Source of the DNA: Kitasatospora acidiphila
Lineage (GTDB): Bacteria; Actinomycetota; Actinomycetes; Streptomycetales; Streptomycetaceae
Reading direction: 5' to 3'
Length of the DNA stretch: 64,000 nt
Assembly (NCBI RefSeq): GCF_006636205.1
Contig: NZ_VIGB01000003.1
Span: 1,240,001 to 1,304,000, forward strand
In this document: positions 49,921 to 59,128 of the stretch, in pieces
How positions within the stretch are numbered: position 1 is the stretch's first letter
How the letters are laid out: every line of letters begins with the position of its first letter
Translations under genes and position numbers: made by a program
The notes under the pieces: model-generated
Told to the model about the DNA's origin: nothing
The model's input: only the letters and a program-made list of their open reading frames with translations
Database searches by the model: none

Positions 49921-51456
49921 ATGACGTCCAGAAGAGCGCCGCGCCCCCGCCCGCCGCCCACACGCTCACCCCTGGATCACCCGATGTCCTCCATTCCGAC
50001 GCCCGACGCCGCCCCTGCGAGGGTCAAGTTCCCCCACCGCTCCAAGCGCGGCATCCTCCTCGGCCTGAGCGCCTCGCAGCTGGCCGCCGTCTCGGCCACC
50101 GGCCTGCTCTTGCTCGCCGTCCTCACCACCCGCGGCGTCACCGGTGCCCTTGAGCTCATCCCCCTGTGGGCCGCTGTCGCCGCGTTCGTGTTCATCCGCT
50201 ACCGGGGCCGCGCCCTGGCCGACTGGGCGCCGATCGCCATCCGGTACGCGCTGCGGCGCTTGCGGGGCCAGTTGGTCTGGCTCGCCCGCCCCTCCCGCCG
50301 GCCGGTGCGCGAGGGCCTGCTGCACCTGCCCGGCAGCGCGGCCAGCCTGCGCGTGGTCACCGCCCCGGATCGCCGCTACGGCGCCGTCCACGACCCGCAC
50401 GCCGGCACCCTGACCGCCATCGTCAAGGTCAGCAGCCGCGCGTACGCGCTGCTCGACCCCGGCACCCAGAACGCCAACGTCAACAGCTGGGGACGGGCGC
50501 TGGCCGCGCTGGCCCGCACCGGACACGTCGCCCGGATCCAGGTGATCGAGCGGACAGTCCCCGACTCCGGCGACGCGCTACGCCGCTACTGGGAAGAACA
50601 CGGCAAGCCCAACGCCCCGCTGGCCGGCGCCCTCTACGGCGAGCTGATCCGTGGCGCCGGACCTGCCGCTGCCCCGCACGAGTCCTATGTCGCCATCGCG
50701 CTGGACTTCAAGGCCGCCCGGCGCCTGATCAACCAGGCCGGCGGCGGGCTCACCGGCGGCTTCTCGGTCCTCGCCCAGCTGACCTCAGCCTTCGAGCAGG
50801 CAGCCCGCACCGCCGGTCTCAACCCGAACGGCTGGCTGTCCGCCACCGAGATCGCCGCCGTCGCCCGCACCGCCTACGACCCCAAGTCCCGTGCCGCACT
50901 GGACCGCTGGTCCCCGGACGGCCGCCCCGCCGCCGATCCCGGGGCAGCGGGCCCGGTGGTCGTGGTGGAGAAGGCCGACCACATCTCCACCGACTCGGCG
51001 CACCACTGCACCTACTGGGTGGAGAACTGGCCCCGCACCGAAACGTCGCCGGGCTTCCTGCACCAGCTGATGTTCGCCTCCGGGGTGCGCCGCACCGTCT
51101 CCCTCGCCTACGAGCCCAAGGACCTGGACTCCGCGATGCGCGACGTCCAGCGCAAGAAGGCCAGCGTTATCGCCGACTCGGCCGAGCGCGCCCGAAAGGG
51201 CCAAGTCGCCTCCGAAGCCGACTCGGTGGAATACCAGGACATCCAAAACCGCGAACGCCAGCTGATCGCCGGCCACGCCGACGTCGCCCTGACCGGCCTG
51301 ATCACCGTCTCCGCCGACACCGAGGACGAACTGCGCTCCGCCTGCGCGGTGGTGGAGACCGCCGCCGTCGGCGCCCAGCTCGACCTGCGCCCGCTCACAT
51401 GGCAGCAGGCCGAGGCGTTCACCGCCTGCGCCCTGCCGTTCGCCCTCGCCGCCTGA
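49921..51456 (+). CDS. SCO6880-like conjugation protein (VirB3/VirB4 N-terminal type)
   Basis: 511 aa. Two membrane segments near residues 55-100 (AAVSATGLLLLAVLTTRGVT and LIPLWAAVAAFVFI) precede a cytoplasmic domain resembling the N-terminal half of VirB4 (SLRVVTAPDRRYGAVHDPHA, NANVNSWGRALAALARTGHV, FSVLAQLTSAFEQAARTAG). It has no Walker motif; the ATPase half is the separate gene at 51956. AAGGAG precedes the ATG. The separation into two genes is the known actinomycete arrangement. Confidence 0.78.
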   Translation: MTSRRAPRPRPPPTRSPLDHPMSSIPTPDAAPARVKFPHRSKRGILLGLSASQLAAVSATGLLLLAVLTTRGVTGALELIPLWAAVAAFVFIRYRGRALADWAPIAIRYALRRLRGQLVWLARPSRRPVREGLLHLPGSAASLRVVTAPDRRYGAVHDPHAGTLTAIVKVSSRAYALLDPGTQNANVNSWGRALAALARTGHVARIQVIERTVPDSGDALRRYWEEHGKPNAPLAGALYGELIRGAGPAAAPHESYVAIALDFKAARRLINQAGGGLTGGFSVLAQLTSAFEQAARTAGLNPNGWLSATEIAAVARTAYDPKSRAALDRWSPDGRPAADPGAAGPVVVVEKADHISTDSAHHCTYWVENWPRTETSPGFLHQLMFASGVRRTVSLAYEPKDLDSAMRDVQRKKASVIADSAERARKGQVASEADSVEYQDIQNRERQLIAGHADVALTGLITVSADTEDELRSACAVVETAAVGAQLDLRPLTWQQAEAFTACALPFALAA

Positions 51457-51489
51457 TGCCGGCCACCTCCCCTCCGAAAGAGCACCCCG

Positions 51490-51939
51490 ATGCCGGCCAC
51501 CACCGCCACCGCGCAGGACTTCGTCCCGTACGCGACCGCCGCACTCGACTTCCATCGCGCCCTCAACATCCCCGCAGGTCCACTCGTCGCCTCCCGCGCC
51601 GAACTGGACTCCCTACACGCCCACCTCGTCGCACTGCACGGCCTCTTGGACGCCCACGCCCAGCGCACCTCCCCGCTGCTGCCGGGCGAGGGCGACCACC
51701 TCAAGGCCGCGCGCACCCGCCTGTGGCAGGCCGCCGACCACCTCCACGCCGCCTACCACTCTTCTCCCCGGCCCGACAGCGGCGAAGTCCCCGACACCGA
51801 AGCGTGCCGGGCCCGCCTGCCTGAGGGTGCGCCGGAGCTGACCATCTGTCGCCGCCACCAGGAGGCCGCGCAGCTGGTCCGCCGCCGCACCACCCCCGCC
51901 GACCTCCACTCCCCCTTCACCGGCCTCGTCCGCCACTGA
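51490..51939 (+). CDS. Small helical protein of the conjugation module
   Basis: 149 aa, mainly helical (ELDSLHAHLVALHGLLDAHA, ARTRLWQAADHLHAAYH), possibly DUF6238-like from memory. No membrane segment or catalytic motif. It lies 33 bases after the SCO6880-like gene and 16 bases before the VirB4-like ATPase, so it is in the operon. Function unknown. Confidence 0.62.
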   Translation: MPATTATAQDFVPYATAALDFHRALNIPAGPLVASRAELDSLHAHLVALHGLLDAHAQRTSPLLPGEGDHLKAARTRLWQAADHLHAAYHSSPRPDSGEVPDTEACRARLPEGAPELTICRRHQEAAQLVRRRTTPADLHSPFTGLVRH

Positions 51940-51955
51940 CCCGGAGTCCGTGATC

Positions 51956-53461
51956 ATGCCCAGGAACCGCGCCACCGCCAGCCCCCTGTTCGTCCCCCGC
52001 AAAACCTCACGCGCCCAACAGCGCGCCGCCCGTGCCGAGTTCGCCGAAGCCCGCACCAAGGCCCGCCGTGCCGAGGCCCCGGCCGAGCGCGGCGAGTCCG
52101 AGGGCGTCGACCCCGAGCTGCAGGCCACCTACCCCGCCTCCGGCCGACCCGGGCCGGCCTCCGCCCGCGGCGGCCGGCTGCGCCTGCCCAAGCACCGCAT
52201 GACCACCGCCGTCGCAGGCGGCGCCTACCCCTTCCTGGCAGAAGCCGGCCTGGGTGCCGAGGGCGTCTTCATCGGCCGCGATCTCCACGCCGAAGGCTCC
52301 TTCTGCTTCGACCCGTTCACCCTCTACAACTCCGGCCGCATCGAAGGCTTCACCAACCCCAACGCGGTGCTGTGCGGGGTGATCGGCATGGGCAAGTCCG
52401 CACTCGCCAAGTCGATCGCCACCCGGTCCATCGCCCACGGATACAAGATCTACATCCCGTCCGACCCGAAGGGTGAATGGTCCAGCCTCGCCCAAGAGCT
52501 GGGTGGCCAGACGATCGCGCTCGGCCCCGGCCTGCCGGGAAAACTGAACCCACTGGATGCGCCGCAGCGGCCCGCCGGGGTGGACGAGGACGACTGGACG
52601 GCCGAGGTCCGCAAGCGCCGCCTCCTGCTACTGGCCAGCCTTGCCGCCACCGTACTCAAGCGCGACCTGCTGCCGATGGAGCACACCGGCCTGGATGTCG
52701 CCCTGGACCTCGTCGTCGCCGAAGCCCATGCTGCCGGGACGGTGCCGCTGCTGGGCGACATCGCCCACGCCCTCGGCCGCCCCGAGCGCCTGGACGCAGC
52801 CCTCGGCGAGCAGGCTGGAAGCCTCGGCCACGCAGTCGGCGACCTCGCCCACGCCCTGCGCCGACTCGTCCACGGCGACCTGTCCGGCATGTTCGACGCC
52901 CCCTCCACCGTGACGTTCGACCCGAACGCGCCGATGCTCTCCATCGACCTGTCCCGTCTCGGCAGCAGCGGCGACGACACCGCACTCGTGCTCGCCATGA
53001 CCTGCGCGAGCGCGTGGATGGAGTCCGCGCTCACCGACCCTGACGGCGGTCGGCGATGGGTCATCTACGACGAGGCCTGGCGGATCATGCGGCACGTCAG
53101 CCTGTTGGAGCGCATGCAGCAGCAGTGGAAGCTGAGCCGTGGCCTGGGCATCGCCAACCTGCTGATCCTGCACCGGCTTTCCGACCTGCTGTCCGCCGGC
53201 GACGCCGGATCGCGCGGGCGCGTGCTGGCCGAGGGCCTGCTCGCCGACTGCAGCACCAGGATCATCTACCGCCAGGAACCTGACCAGATCGCGGCCTCCA
53301 GGGCCCTGCTCGGCCTCACCGGCATCGAAGCCCAGGCGATCGCCGCCCTGCCCCGAGGCCGGGGCCTGTGGAAGGTCGCAGGCCTGTCGTTCATCGTGCA
53401 GCACCTCCTCCACCTGCGCGAACGCCAGCTCTACGACACCGACTTCCGCATGGCCGCATAA
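51956..53461 (+). CDS. VirB4-like conjugation ATPase
   Basis: 501 aa. Walker A is CGVIGMGKSALAKS (about residue 142), Walker B RRWVIYDEAWRIMRHVS, and ATP-site elements GLGIANLLILHRLSDLL and STRIIYRQEPDQIA follow. The fold is the HerA/VirB4 RecA-like core; it lacks the VirB4 N-terminal domain, which the 49921 gene supplies. ATG 51956 is chosen because GGAG is 9 bases upstream; GTG 51950 is too close. It energises assembly or operation of the channel. Confidence 0.87.
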   Translation: MPRNRATASPLFVPRKTSRAQQRAARAEFAEARTKARRAEAPAERGESEGVDPELQATYPASGRPGPASARGGRLRLPKHRMTTAVAGGAYPFLAEAGLGAEGVFIGRDLHAEGSFCFDPFTLYNSGRIEGFTNPNAVLCGVIGMGKSALAKSIATRSIAHGYKIYIPSDPKGEWSSLAQELGGQTIALGPGLPGKLNPLDAPQRPAGVDEDDWTAEVRKRRLLLLASLAATVLKRDLLPMEHTGLDVALDLVVAEAHAAGTVPLLGDIAHALGRPERLDAALGEQAGSLGHAVGDLAHALRRLVHGDLSGMFDAPSTVTFDPNAPMLSIDLSRLGSSGDDTALVLAMTCASAWMESALTDPDGGRRWVIYDEAWRIMRHVSLLERMQQQWKLSRGLGIANLLILHRLSDLLSAGDAGSRGRVLAEGLLADCSTRIIYRQEPDQIAASRALLGLTGIEAQAIAALPRGRGLWKVAGLSFIVQHLLHLRERQLYDTDFRMAA

Positions 53462-53493
53462 CCAACTCTTCTGAACGAACCAGGAGTTCCACC

Positions 53494-53937
53494 ATGACTG
53501 ACCCTACCCCCGACGCGACCTCCACTCCCTCGCTGCCGCAGCGGCTGCGCAGTGCACCCGACCTGGACGCGTTCATGGAGGTCTTCGACGGCGATCTCCC
53601 CCGCGAGGAAGACCCGCTCATGTATCTGGAGGACTACCTCAAGGCCGCTGCCACCTGGTGCGACGACCACGGCGCGCCGGCCAGCGCGGCGAAGCTGCGC
53701 GAATGGCTGCCCGTGATCGAGGAGATGAGCGACGACCTGTTCACCCTGACCGACGAGGCTCAGACCGAGATGCGTAAGGCGGCGATGCCCAGCGGCCCTC
53801 AGCCCGCGGTGAGGGAGTTGCGCGTGACCGCCGCGCTGACGCGCTCGCCCGGCGCAACTTCCGCTCCCCGCTTGCCTGCCACGCCAGCAGCGGGCGCTCC
53901 CGAAGCCGCCGCACCGCAAAGGGCCCACCGGCTCTGA
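53494..53937 (+). CDS. Acidic helical protein of the conjugation module, AALTRSP tail
   Basis: 147 aa. An acidic helical N-terminal part (DLDAFMEVFDGDLPREEDPL) and a coiled helix are followed by a Pro/Ala-rich basic tail beginning VTAALTRSPGATSAP. The AAL-x-x-SP tail recurs in three other proteins of this module. AGGAG lies 7 bases before the ATG. Function unknown. Confidence 0.62.
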   Translation: MTDPTPDATSTPSLPQRLRSAPDLDAFMEVFDGDLPREEDPLMYLEDYLKAAATWCDDHGAPASAAKLREWLPVIEEMSDDLFTLTDEAQTEMRKAAMPSGPQPAVRELRVTAALTRSPGATSAPRLPATPAAGAPEAAAPQRAHRL

Positions 53938-54106
53938 CTGCCCACCTACCACCAGGGTCCGGCCGGACCAAATCCCCTTCCTCGCATGATCCTTCTACCC
54001 GGCCGCTGCGACCCGCAGCCGCCATCTCCAGACAGGAGCACTGCCATGCCCCGGCCGCTTAGACCCCTCCACGTCAACCCTGCGCCCTCCTCCGCTTCCC
54101 GCCCCT

Positions 54107-55120
54107 TTGGATGCCTCCGCCGTGCTCACCGACTTCCCCCCGTACCAGCCCCATGTCAACCTCGGGATCCACCCCGACTACGGCATCATCGCCACCACCC
54201 CCACCCGGCTGCCGGCCGCCAGCTGGATGCTGGAACGCCTCGACTTCCACCCGGTCCCGGACCATCCCACGATGTTCGCGCTCAACGACCAGGCCCACGA
54301 CGGGCACACCCGCACTGAGCAGGCCATCGCGACACTGCGGATGGTCGGGTACGAGGTCAACGCAGACGCCTTCCTCTACCCGGGTGAAGTGGGCGCGCCT
54401 TTCTACGAGATGGTCCCCGACCGCACGGCCCTACTGCCACCGGTCGTCGCGCCCGATGTGGCCTTCGCTGAGCACCCGTGGCTCGGCGTCATCGCCGCCA
54501 CCGCCGACACCCCGAACGCCGTCGAGCATGGAAAGCCCATCCTCGAAGCCAACGGCTGGCGGCACGACGCAGAGGCGGACATCTACGTCCTGCCCACCGA
54601 GGTCGACCGGCGCACCTCGCTCGATCGCGTTGCCCAGGCCGTCACCACGATGCACCGCAGCGACGACCTGCATGTGGCCCTCCAGCCCGCACTTGCCGAG
54701 GGCGTGGCATCCCGCACCGCCTCAACCACACACGGCTTCCGCCCGGTTGACCAGTTCCCCACCCGGAAGTTCACAGTCGGCGATGCAGCACGAGCCACCA
54801 GCCCCGCACTCGCCAGTCGGCCTCCCGCAGCTGCTGTCCCACAGAACTCAGCCACAGCCGTGTCCCCCGCCGAGCAGGTCGAAGGCTACTCCTGGGAGAT
54901 CCAGGCAGTGCAGCGCGACCTCGCCAACCGGGATGCCCCGCACCCAGGCCGTATCCACCCCACGCCACCGTCCGTCCGGACCTCTACTTCCTCCGAAGGG
55001 CGGGTCGCTGCCGCCCTCGCGACCTCTCCTGCGGCAACACGCGTCCTCACCAGCCACCCCATCGAAGCCGCCCCGGCCCCGGCCGCCGGCCGGGTGAGCC
55101 CGGCCACTCCGCGCCGCTGA
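54107..55120 (+). CDS. Conjugation-module protein with two repeat modules; 5' end probably frameshifted
   Basis: 337 codons. Two copies of a ~60-residue module are seen: first around WMLERLDFHPVPDHPTMFAL / AIATLRMVGYEVNADAFLYP, second around ILEANGWRHDAEADIYVLP. The tail begins RVAAALATSPAAT. The frame has only a TTG at 54107 and no ribosome site. ATG 54046 has CAGGAG and encodes a natural-looking start (MPRPLRPLHVNPAPSSASRP) in another frame; deleting one base in CCCCTTT (54100-54106) joins it to LDASAVLTDFPP. So the start is probably 54046 with a one-base error or mutation. Function unknown. Confidence 0.6.
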   Translation: MDASAVLTDFPPYQPHVNLGIHPDYGIIATTPTRLPAASWMLERLDFHPVPDHPTMFALNDQAHDGHTRTEQAIATLRMVGYEVNADAFLYPGEVGAPFYEMVPDRTALLPPVVAPDVAFAEHPWLGVIAATADTPNAVEHGKPILEANGWRHDAEADIYVLPTEVDRRTSLDRVAQAVTTMHRSDDLHVALQPALAEGVASRTASTTHGFRPVDQFPTRKFTVGDAARATSPALASRPPAAAVPQNSATAVSPAEQVEGYSWEIQAVQRDLANRDAPHPGRIHPTPPSVRTSTSSEGRVAAALATSPAATRVLTSHPIEAAPAPAAGRVSPATPRR

Positions 55121-55188
55121 CCATCTCGCCCGGCGACCCCCGTCGCCCAGCCGCCAACCACCCACCCCGATACCCGAGGAAGACTTCG

Positions 55189-55686
55189 ATGGCTGTGAAG
55201 AAGGTCTGGACGATCACCCACTCGTGCGGACACCAGGCCGAGCGAGACCTCGGCGACCGTCCGGCCGACCGCCGGGCCGGCTTCGCCGACTGGCTCGCCA
55301 AGCAGGACTGCACCGACTGCTGGCGCGCCGCCAAGGACGGCGACGAGGCCGACAAGACGGCGTGGCTGGAGGCCAAGCGCGCCGCCGAGCAGGCTGAATC
55401 CGAGGCCTGGTCCGCCCAGTACCGGATGCCGCCACTGGAGGGCACCGAGCGGGGCATCGCCTGGGGCGTGCGCTGCCGCCACCAGCTGCTCGCCGCCGCC
55501 TACACCGCCCTGGTCCTGGAGGGCGACCTGACCGAGGCCGACTGGGAGCAGATTGAGAGCCGGGCTCGATCCATCACCCGTGCCGGCTGGTGGATCGACC
55601 AGCGCTCCGCCGAGCCCGGTGACCTGGACGAGCTGCTGCAGGCCGCCGTGGACGCCGACCGGCCCACCGAAAACCCCTTCGTCTGA
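55189..55686 (+). CDS. Hypothetical protein with CxH...CxxC motif
   Basis: 165 aa. THSCGHQAERDLGD and DCTDCWRAAKDGDE look like a zinc site (Cys, His, Cys, Cys). A charged coiled coil and a mixed C-terminal domain follow. GAGGAAG lies before the ATG. It is the last gene before a strong terminator, so it likely closes the first part of the conjugation operon. Confidence 0.65.
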   Translation: MAVKKVWTITHSCGHQAERDLGDRPADRRAGFADWLAKQDCTDCWRAAKDGDEADKTAWLEAKRAAEQAESEAWSAQYRMPPLEGTERGIAWGVRCRHQLLAAAYTALVLEGDLTEADWEQIESRARSITRAGWWIDQRSAEPGDLDELLQAAVDADRPTENPFV

Positions 55687-55689
55687 TTT

Positions 55690-55722
55690 GCCGGTGCCCT
55701 GCTCACCGAGCAGGGCACCGGC
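55690..55722 (+). terminator. Terminator closing the first conjugation operon
   Basis: A 14-bp perfect stem (GCCGGTGCCCTGCT and complement) with a 5-base loop, starting 4 bases after the stop at 55686. Confidence 0.85.
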
Positions 55723-56124
55723 CCCAAGTCCCGTTCATTGCACCATCATTCGGAGCTCGCTACCGCGCCCGCTCCCCGCTGTGCCACACCGAGAGCACCA
55801 TCGAGCCGCTGACCATACCGAATGACGATCCGTGCCATCGCCTCAACACCCGGGAGTGTATCGGCGCGATGTCGTCCCCTCCCTCCTACGGTCACCGTCG
55901 CGCGAAGTAGCCCGCGGCGAGACTGAACAAGGCCGTCCCGACGCTGACCACCCCTCGCACAGGAAACCGTTGGACGCGCAGGTAGAGCCCGCCGCACCGG
56001 AGTTCGAGCGCGGGCGGTGGTTCGTTGGTTCCCCTGCTCTCGGCCACGTCGCCTGGAGGCACGGCCTGTTGATGCAGCTCGGACATGGTGAGCGGGCCTT
56101 CCGCTTGGACGGAAGGCGGGTCAC
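55723..56124. other. Space between convergent genes
   Basis: About 400 bases without a convincing gene. Frames on both strands (55832-56128 plus; 55843-56124 minus) have coding-poor composition and no ribosome sites. Confidence 0.4.
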
Positions 56125-56691
56125 TTAGGCAGCTAGTACGGCGCTCCCCAACGCGCTGCGGTGGTGCCCGCCCCGGTAAGTGGTCACGGGGAAGGCAATG
56201 TTCGGGCCTCGGGGTGTGATCTGTGGTGACTCTTCGATCGGTTCGGGTTGCCACACAGGGACGTCGGCGGCACGGGTTCGGGCCAGCGAGCCAGACAGCA
56301 GTAGCAACAGGGCTCGGACCAGAAAGCGCAGCAGACAGACGACTAGCTCTGCGAGTGCAGCGAGGAATTCTCGTACGGCTGGCTGGCGCCCCGTTGCTGT
56401 ATTGATAAGTCGCAAGCGAGCAGCTGCGTTCTTCACTCGGTCCGCCGCCGACTTCGAAACCCCGCGAACGCTTCGCCCAGCACGCTGTACGAGGGCAACG
56501 TCGAAATCAGGGAAGATATCGACCTCGACCGGTGGCTTGTCCGCTGTACGCAGGGTACGGATGGTGAGTTTCTGGCCAGGGAGCCTCATCGCATCCCCGA
56601 TGGGACCGCGTTCGAAGTACAACGAACGCAGCGTCCTGGCAAGTTCTTCGATGTGCAAGGGATCTAGCTCGAAAGCCTCTGTGCCGTCCAT
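56125..56691 (-). CDS. Hypothetical membrane-associated protein
   Basis: 188 aa. A beta-rich N-terminal half (QKLTIRTLRTADKPPVEVDI) is followed by basic helices and one strongly hydrophobic segment (ELVVCLLRFLVRALLLLLSG, about residues 125-145), then a polar tail. The ATG at 56691 is chosen because GAGGAG lies 6 bases upstream; a start at 56946 would add 85 less plausible residues. It is the only minus-strand gene within the conjugation module. Unknown function. Confidence 0.55.
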   Translation of the reverse strand: MDGTEAFELDPLHIEELARTLRSLYFERGPIGDAMRLPGQKLTIRTLRTADKPPVEVDIFPDFDVALVQRAGRSVRGVSKSAADRVKNAAARLRLINTATGRQPAVREFLAALAELVVCLLRFLVRALLLLLSGSLARTRAADVPVWQPEPIEESPQITPRGPNIAFPVTTYRGGHHRSALGSAVLAA

Positions 56692-57074
56692 CTTCACTCC
56701 TCGGCTGCGAGCGATTGCGGGGAGTCTACCGCTGTCGGCCGCTGTGTCTCGCCCGTTCCAGTGAAGGATCGCTCGTGCCGTGTATGCCCAGCCCCTTGCT
56801 AGACCTCTGAGTGACCGGAGTTGACCGCCCGTGGGGACCGTTGTGTCGCCCATGAGCGGGAAGCCAAGGCCTTGCGCGGGAGCACTGCTGGCCGGGGCTA
56901 CTCGACTTGTTGGCAGCGTATGCGGCGGGCGCTCCTGTACCGGCACCGTGGTGTCCGCTGTGTGGATTGGTGGCGTCTACCACCGTTTTCCGGCCGGGCC
57001 AAACCGGCGGATCTGCGGATTCTGTCCCTGTCGGCCCGACCTCCGGGCCCGAGGACTGTCCGAGAGGGGACGCC
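56692..57074. other. Divergent region before the relaxase-like gene
   Basis: The frame of the following gene is open upstream to about 56848 with a partly coding look (PAPWCPLCGL), but no start with a ribosome site was found before GTG 57075. An origin of transfer might be expected near the relaxase-like gene; no clear inverted repeat/nick consensus was recognised. Confidence 0.4.
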
Positions 57075-58346
57075 GTGATCGCCCACCTGCAGCGCGCCAC
57101 CAGCACGGCCGCACTGATTCCCGCCCTCTACGGGCCGGACGACCCCCGTTACCGGGTCCGTCCCCGGCTGATCATCGCCGACTACCGAGGCGCCGACAAG
57201 CAGCTACCGTTGTTCGGCGACCCGCAGGAAGTCCTGGGTGGTGGTGTGCTGGACGCCCCGGCGATGCGGATCGGCGCCCGCGCACCCGAACGGCCGCTGT
57301 GGCTGTGTTCAGTGCGCACCGACCCCCGCCAGCCGGACCTGACCGACCACCAGTGGGCGGGCGTCGCCCGGCGCCTGGTCGCCGCCACCGGACTGGCCCC
57401 CGACGGCGACCCGGACGGCTGCCGGTGGGCCGCGATCCGCAACCTGGAGCGCTCGGTGCACATCGTCGCCACTGTCGTCCGCGAAGACGGCTACATCCAC
57501 GGCTCGTACCGGGACGCCTTCCACGCGCAGGCCGAGTGCACCCGCATCGCCACCGAACTCGGCCACCTCCCCCAGTCCGTACCCTCCATCACCACCGCCA
57601 AGGACTACCGCATGCCGACCCCGTTCATCACCATCAGCATCGAGCCCAGCGGCAGCGTCGTCGCCAAGGGCTCCAGCGACGACCTGTCCGCCACCCTGCT
57701 ACGAGCCGCCGGGTTCCGCGAGATCAACGACTGGCACGGCCGCCGGCACCGACTGCCCACCACCACCGACCGCTCCGACCGCATAGCCATCGCCGCCCAT
57801 GCCGCCGAGATGCTGCGCGCCGCCCGCTACAACGTCGACCTCGACCCCCAGCTCGACACCGGCCGGCTCACCACCCCCACCGACCCGCACGGGCTGAACA
57901 CCGCAGGCGGACAGATCCTCCAGCTCTCGGACCAGATTCGCGGCGCCACGACCTTCGCCGAAGTCGCCGGTGTGCTGGATGAGTTGCTTGACCCCGACGA
58001 CGGGGTTCTCACCCTTCTCCAGGAGGCCCTGGAGGCCGCCAGCGAGCAGATCACCGATCTCGATCCCGAGGAGTTCGCTCTCGCCGACCTCTTCGGCCTC
58101 GCGTCCGACCAACTCATCACGGCCCAGGGCGAGCTGGCCTGGGCAGTCGACGAGGTCGAGCGTTCCCGGCCCCAGGGGGTCCACGCCGACACCGGCCTGT
58201 CCGCCGCGCCCTACCCCACTGCCGCCACGAGCGCGGCCCGCGCCGCCTCGCCGACCGTCACCGCACGCGCCGTGCATGCCACAGCTCCTGCCGCCGCCGC
58301 ACCCCCGCCGGCCGTGAGCCCCCAGTCCGCAGGCCGCGCCCGCTGA
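57075..58346 (+). CDS. Relaxase-like protein joined to repeat-module protein
   Basis: 423 aa. Residues about 1-175 follow the Streptomyces mobilisation relaxase layout (LIPALYGPDDPRY, PLWLCSVRTDP, GVARRLVAATGLAPDGDPDG, CRWAAIRNLERSVHIVATVV). The usual DHIHVVATLV metal motif is reduced to SVHIVATVV, so catalysis is doubtful. From residue 180 a different region begins at MPTPFITISIEPSG, with AAGGA before that internal ATG (57612), and includes a module shared with the 54107 gene. GTG 57075 follows GAGGGGA. The tail is Ala/Pro-rich. Confidence 0.62.
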   Translation: MIAHLQRATSTAALIPALYGPDDPRYRVRPRLIIADYRGADKQLPLFGDPQEVLGGGVLDAPAMRIGARAPERPLWLCSVRTDPRQPDLTDHQWAGVARRLVAATGLAPDGDPDGCRWAAIRNLERSVHIVATVVREDGYIHGSYRDAFHAQAECTRIATELGHLPQSVPSITTAKDYRMPTPFITISIEPSGSVVAKGSSDDLSATLLRAAGFREINDWHGRRHRLPTTTDRSDRIAIAAHAAEMLRAARYNVDLDPQLDTGRLTTPTDPHGLNTAGGQILQLSDQIRGATTFAEVAGVLDELLDPDDGVLTLLQEALEAASEQITDLDPEEFALADLFGLASDQLITAQGELAWAVDEVERSRPQGVHADTGLSAAPYPTAATSAARAASPTVTARAVHATAPAAAAPPPAVSPQSAGRAR

Positions 58347-58382
58347 CCACCCACCCCGCCCCACCCATCAGAGAGTTGACCC

Positions 58383-59024
58383 ATGCCTGAGCACTACTCG
58401 TCGATCGGCGAGGCCATCGGTGCCGCGATGCAGCACAACATCCGCCTCGCCCACGGACCCGATACCGACCCGCCTCTCCAGGTCCGCTACTTCCCGCCGC
58501 CTGCCGCCGACCCATACTCGATGCCCGGCATGATCTCGCGCCTCGAAGTGACGGCGAGCCCGCAGGACGTCGCCGGAATCGTCGAGGAGACGACCAGTGC
58601 CCTCGTCGGTCCGCTACCCCAGCTCACCGAACTGGTCGCCGCCTCAGCCGACTGGGCCAGGGCCAGGCTCAACTTCGACGACCCCAACAACTCGAGCCCC
58701 TACAACCTGTGGGTCCGGCTGGCCTCCGCCCACCAGATGCTGACCCTCGCCCAGCAGGACCTGGAAGGCGCCATCGGTGCCATCGCCGCCGCACCGGCCG
58801 AACTCAGCCACCCACGGCACCACGACATCGTTCAGGTCCTACGCACACGAGAGCTCCTGCACGACGTCATGGGAGCCGGGCGGACGGAGACCGCCAGCGA
58901 GGAGAAGCGGCAGCAAGCCGCCCTCGCCGGTTCCCCCACCGCCGCCCCTCGCCCGGTGAACTCCGCAACCGCGGCATCACCGCCCACCGCTGCCGCGCCC
59001 CGTACGACCGGCTGCACTCGCTGA
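58383..59024 (+). CDS. Hypothetical conjugation-module protein, AAL-SP tail
   Basis: 213 aa. An all-helical middle region (LTELVAASADWARARLNFDD, NLWVRLASAHQMLTLAQQDL) suggests a four-helix bundle. The Ala/Pro-rich tail begins QQAALAGSPTAAPRPV, matching the tail motif of other module proteins. GAGAG lies 8 bases before the ATG. Function unknown. Confidence 0.6.
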   Translation: MPEHYSSIGEAIGAAMQHNIRLAHGPDTDPPLQVRYFPPPAADPYSMPGMISRLEVTASPQDVAGIVEETTSALVGPLPQLTELVAASADWARARLNFDDPNNSSPYNLWVRLASAHQMLTLAQQDLEGAIGAIAAAPAELSHPRHHDIVQVLRTRELLHDVMGAGRTETASEEKRQQAALAGSPTAAPRPVNSATAASPPTAAAPRTTGCTR

Positions 59025-59128
59025 AACGTCCCTCCACCCCCGCCCCGAAGGGAGATTGGTCCCGTGGCGATCCGTACGAGATCCGAGCCCGCGCCGCCCC
59101 CGCCCGCTCGCACACCCCAGGAACCGCC

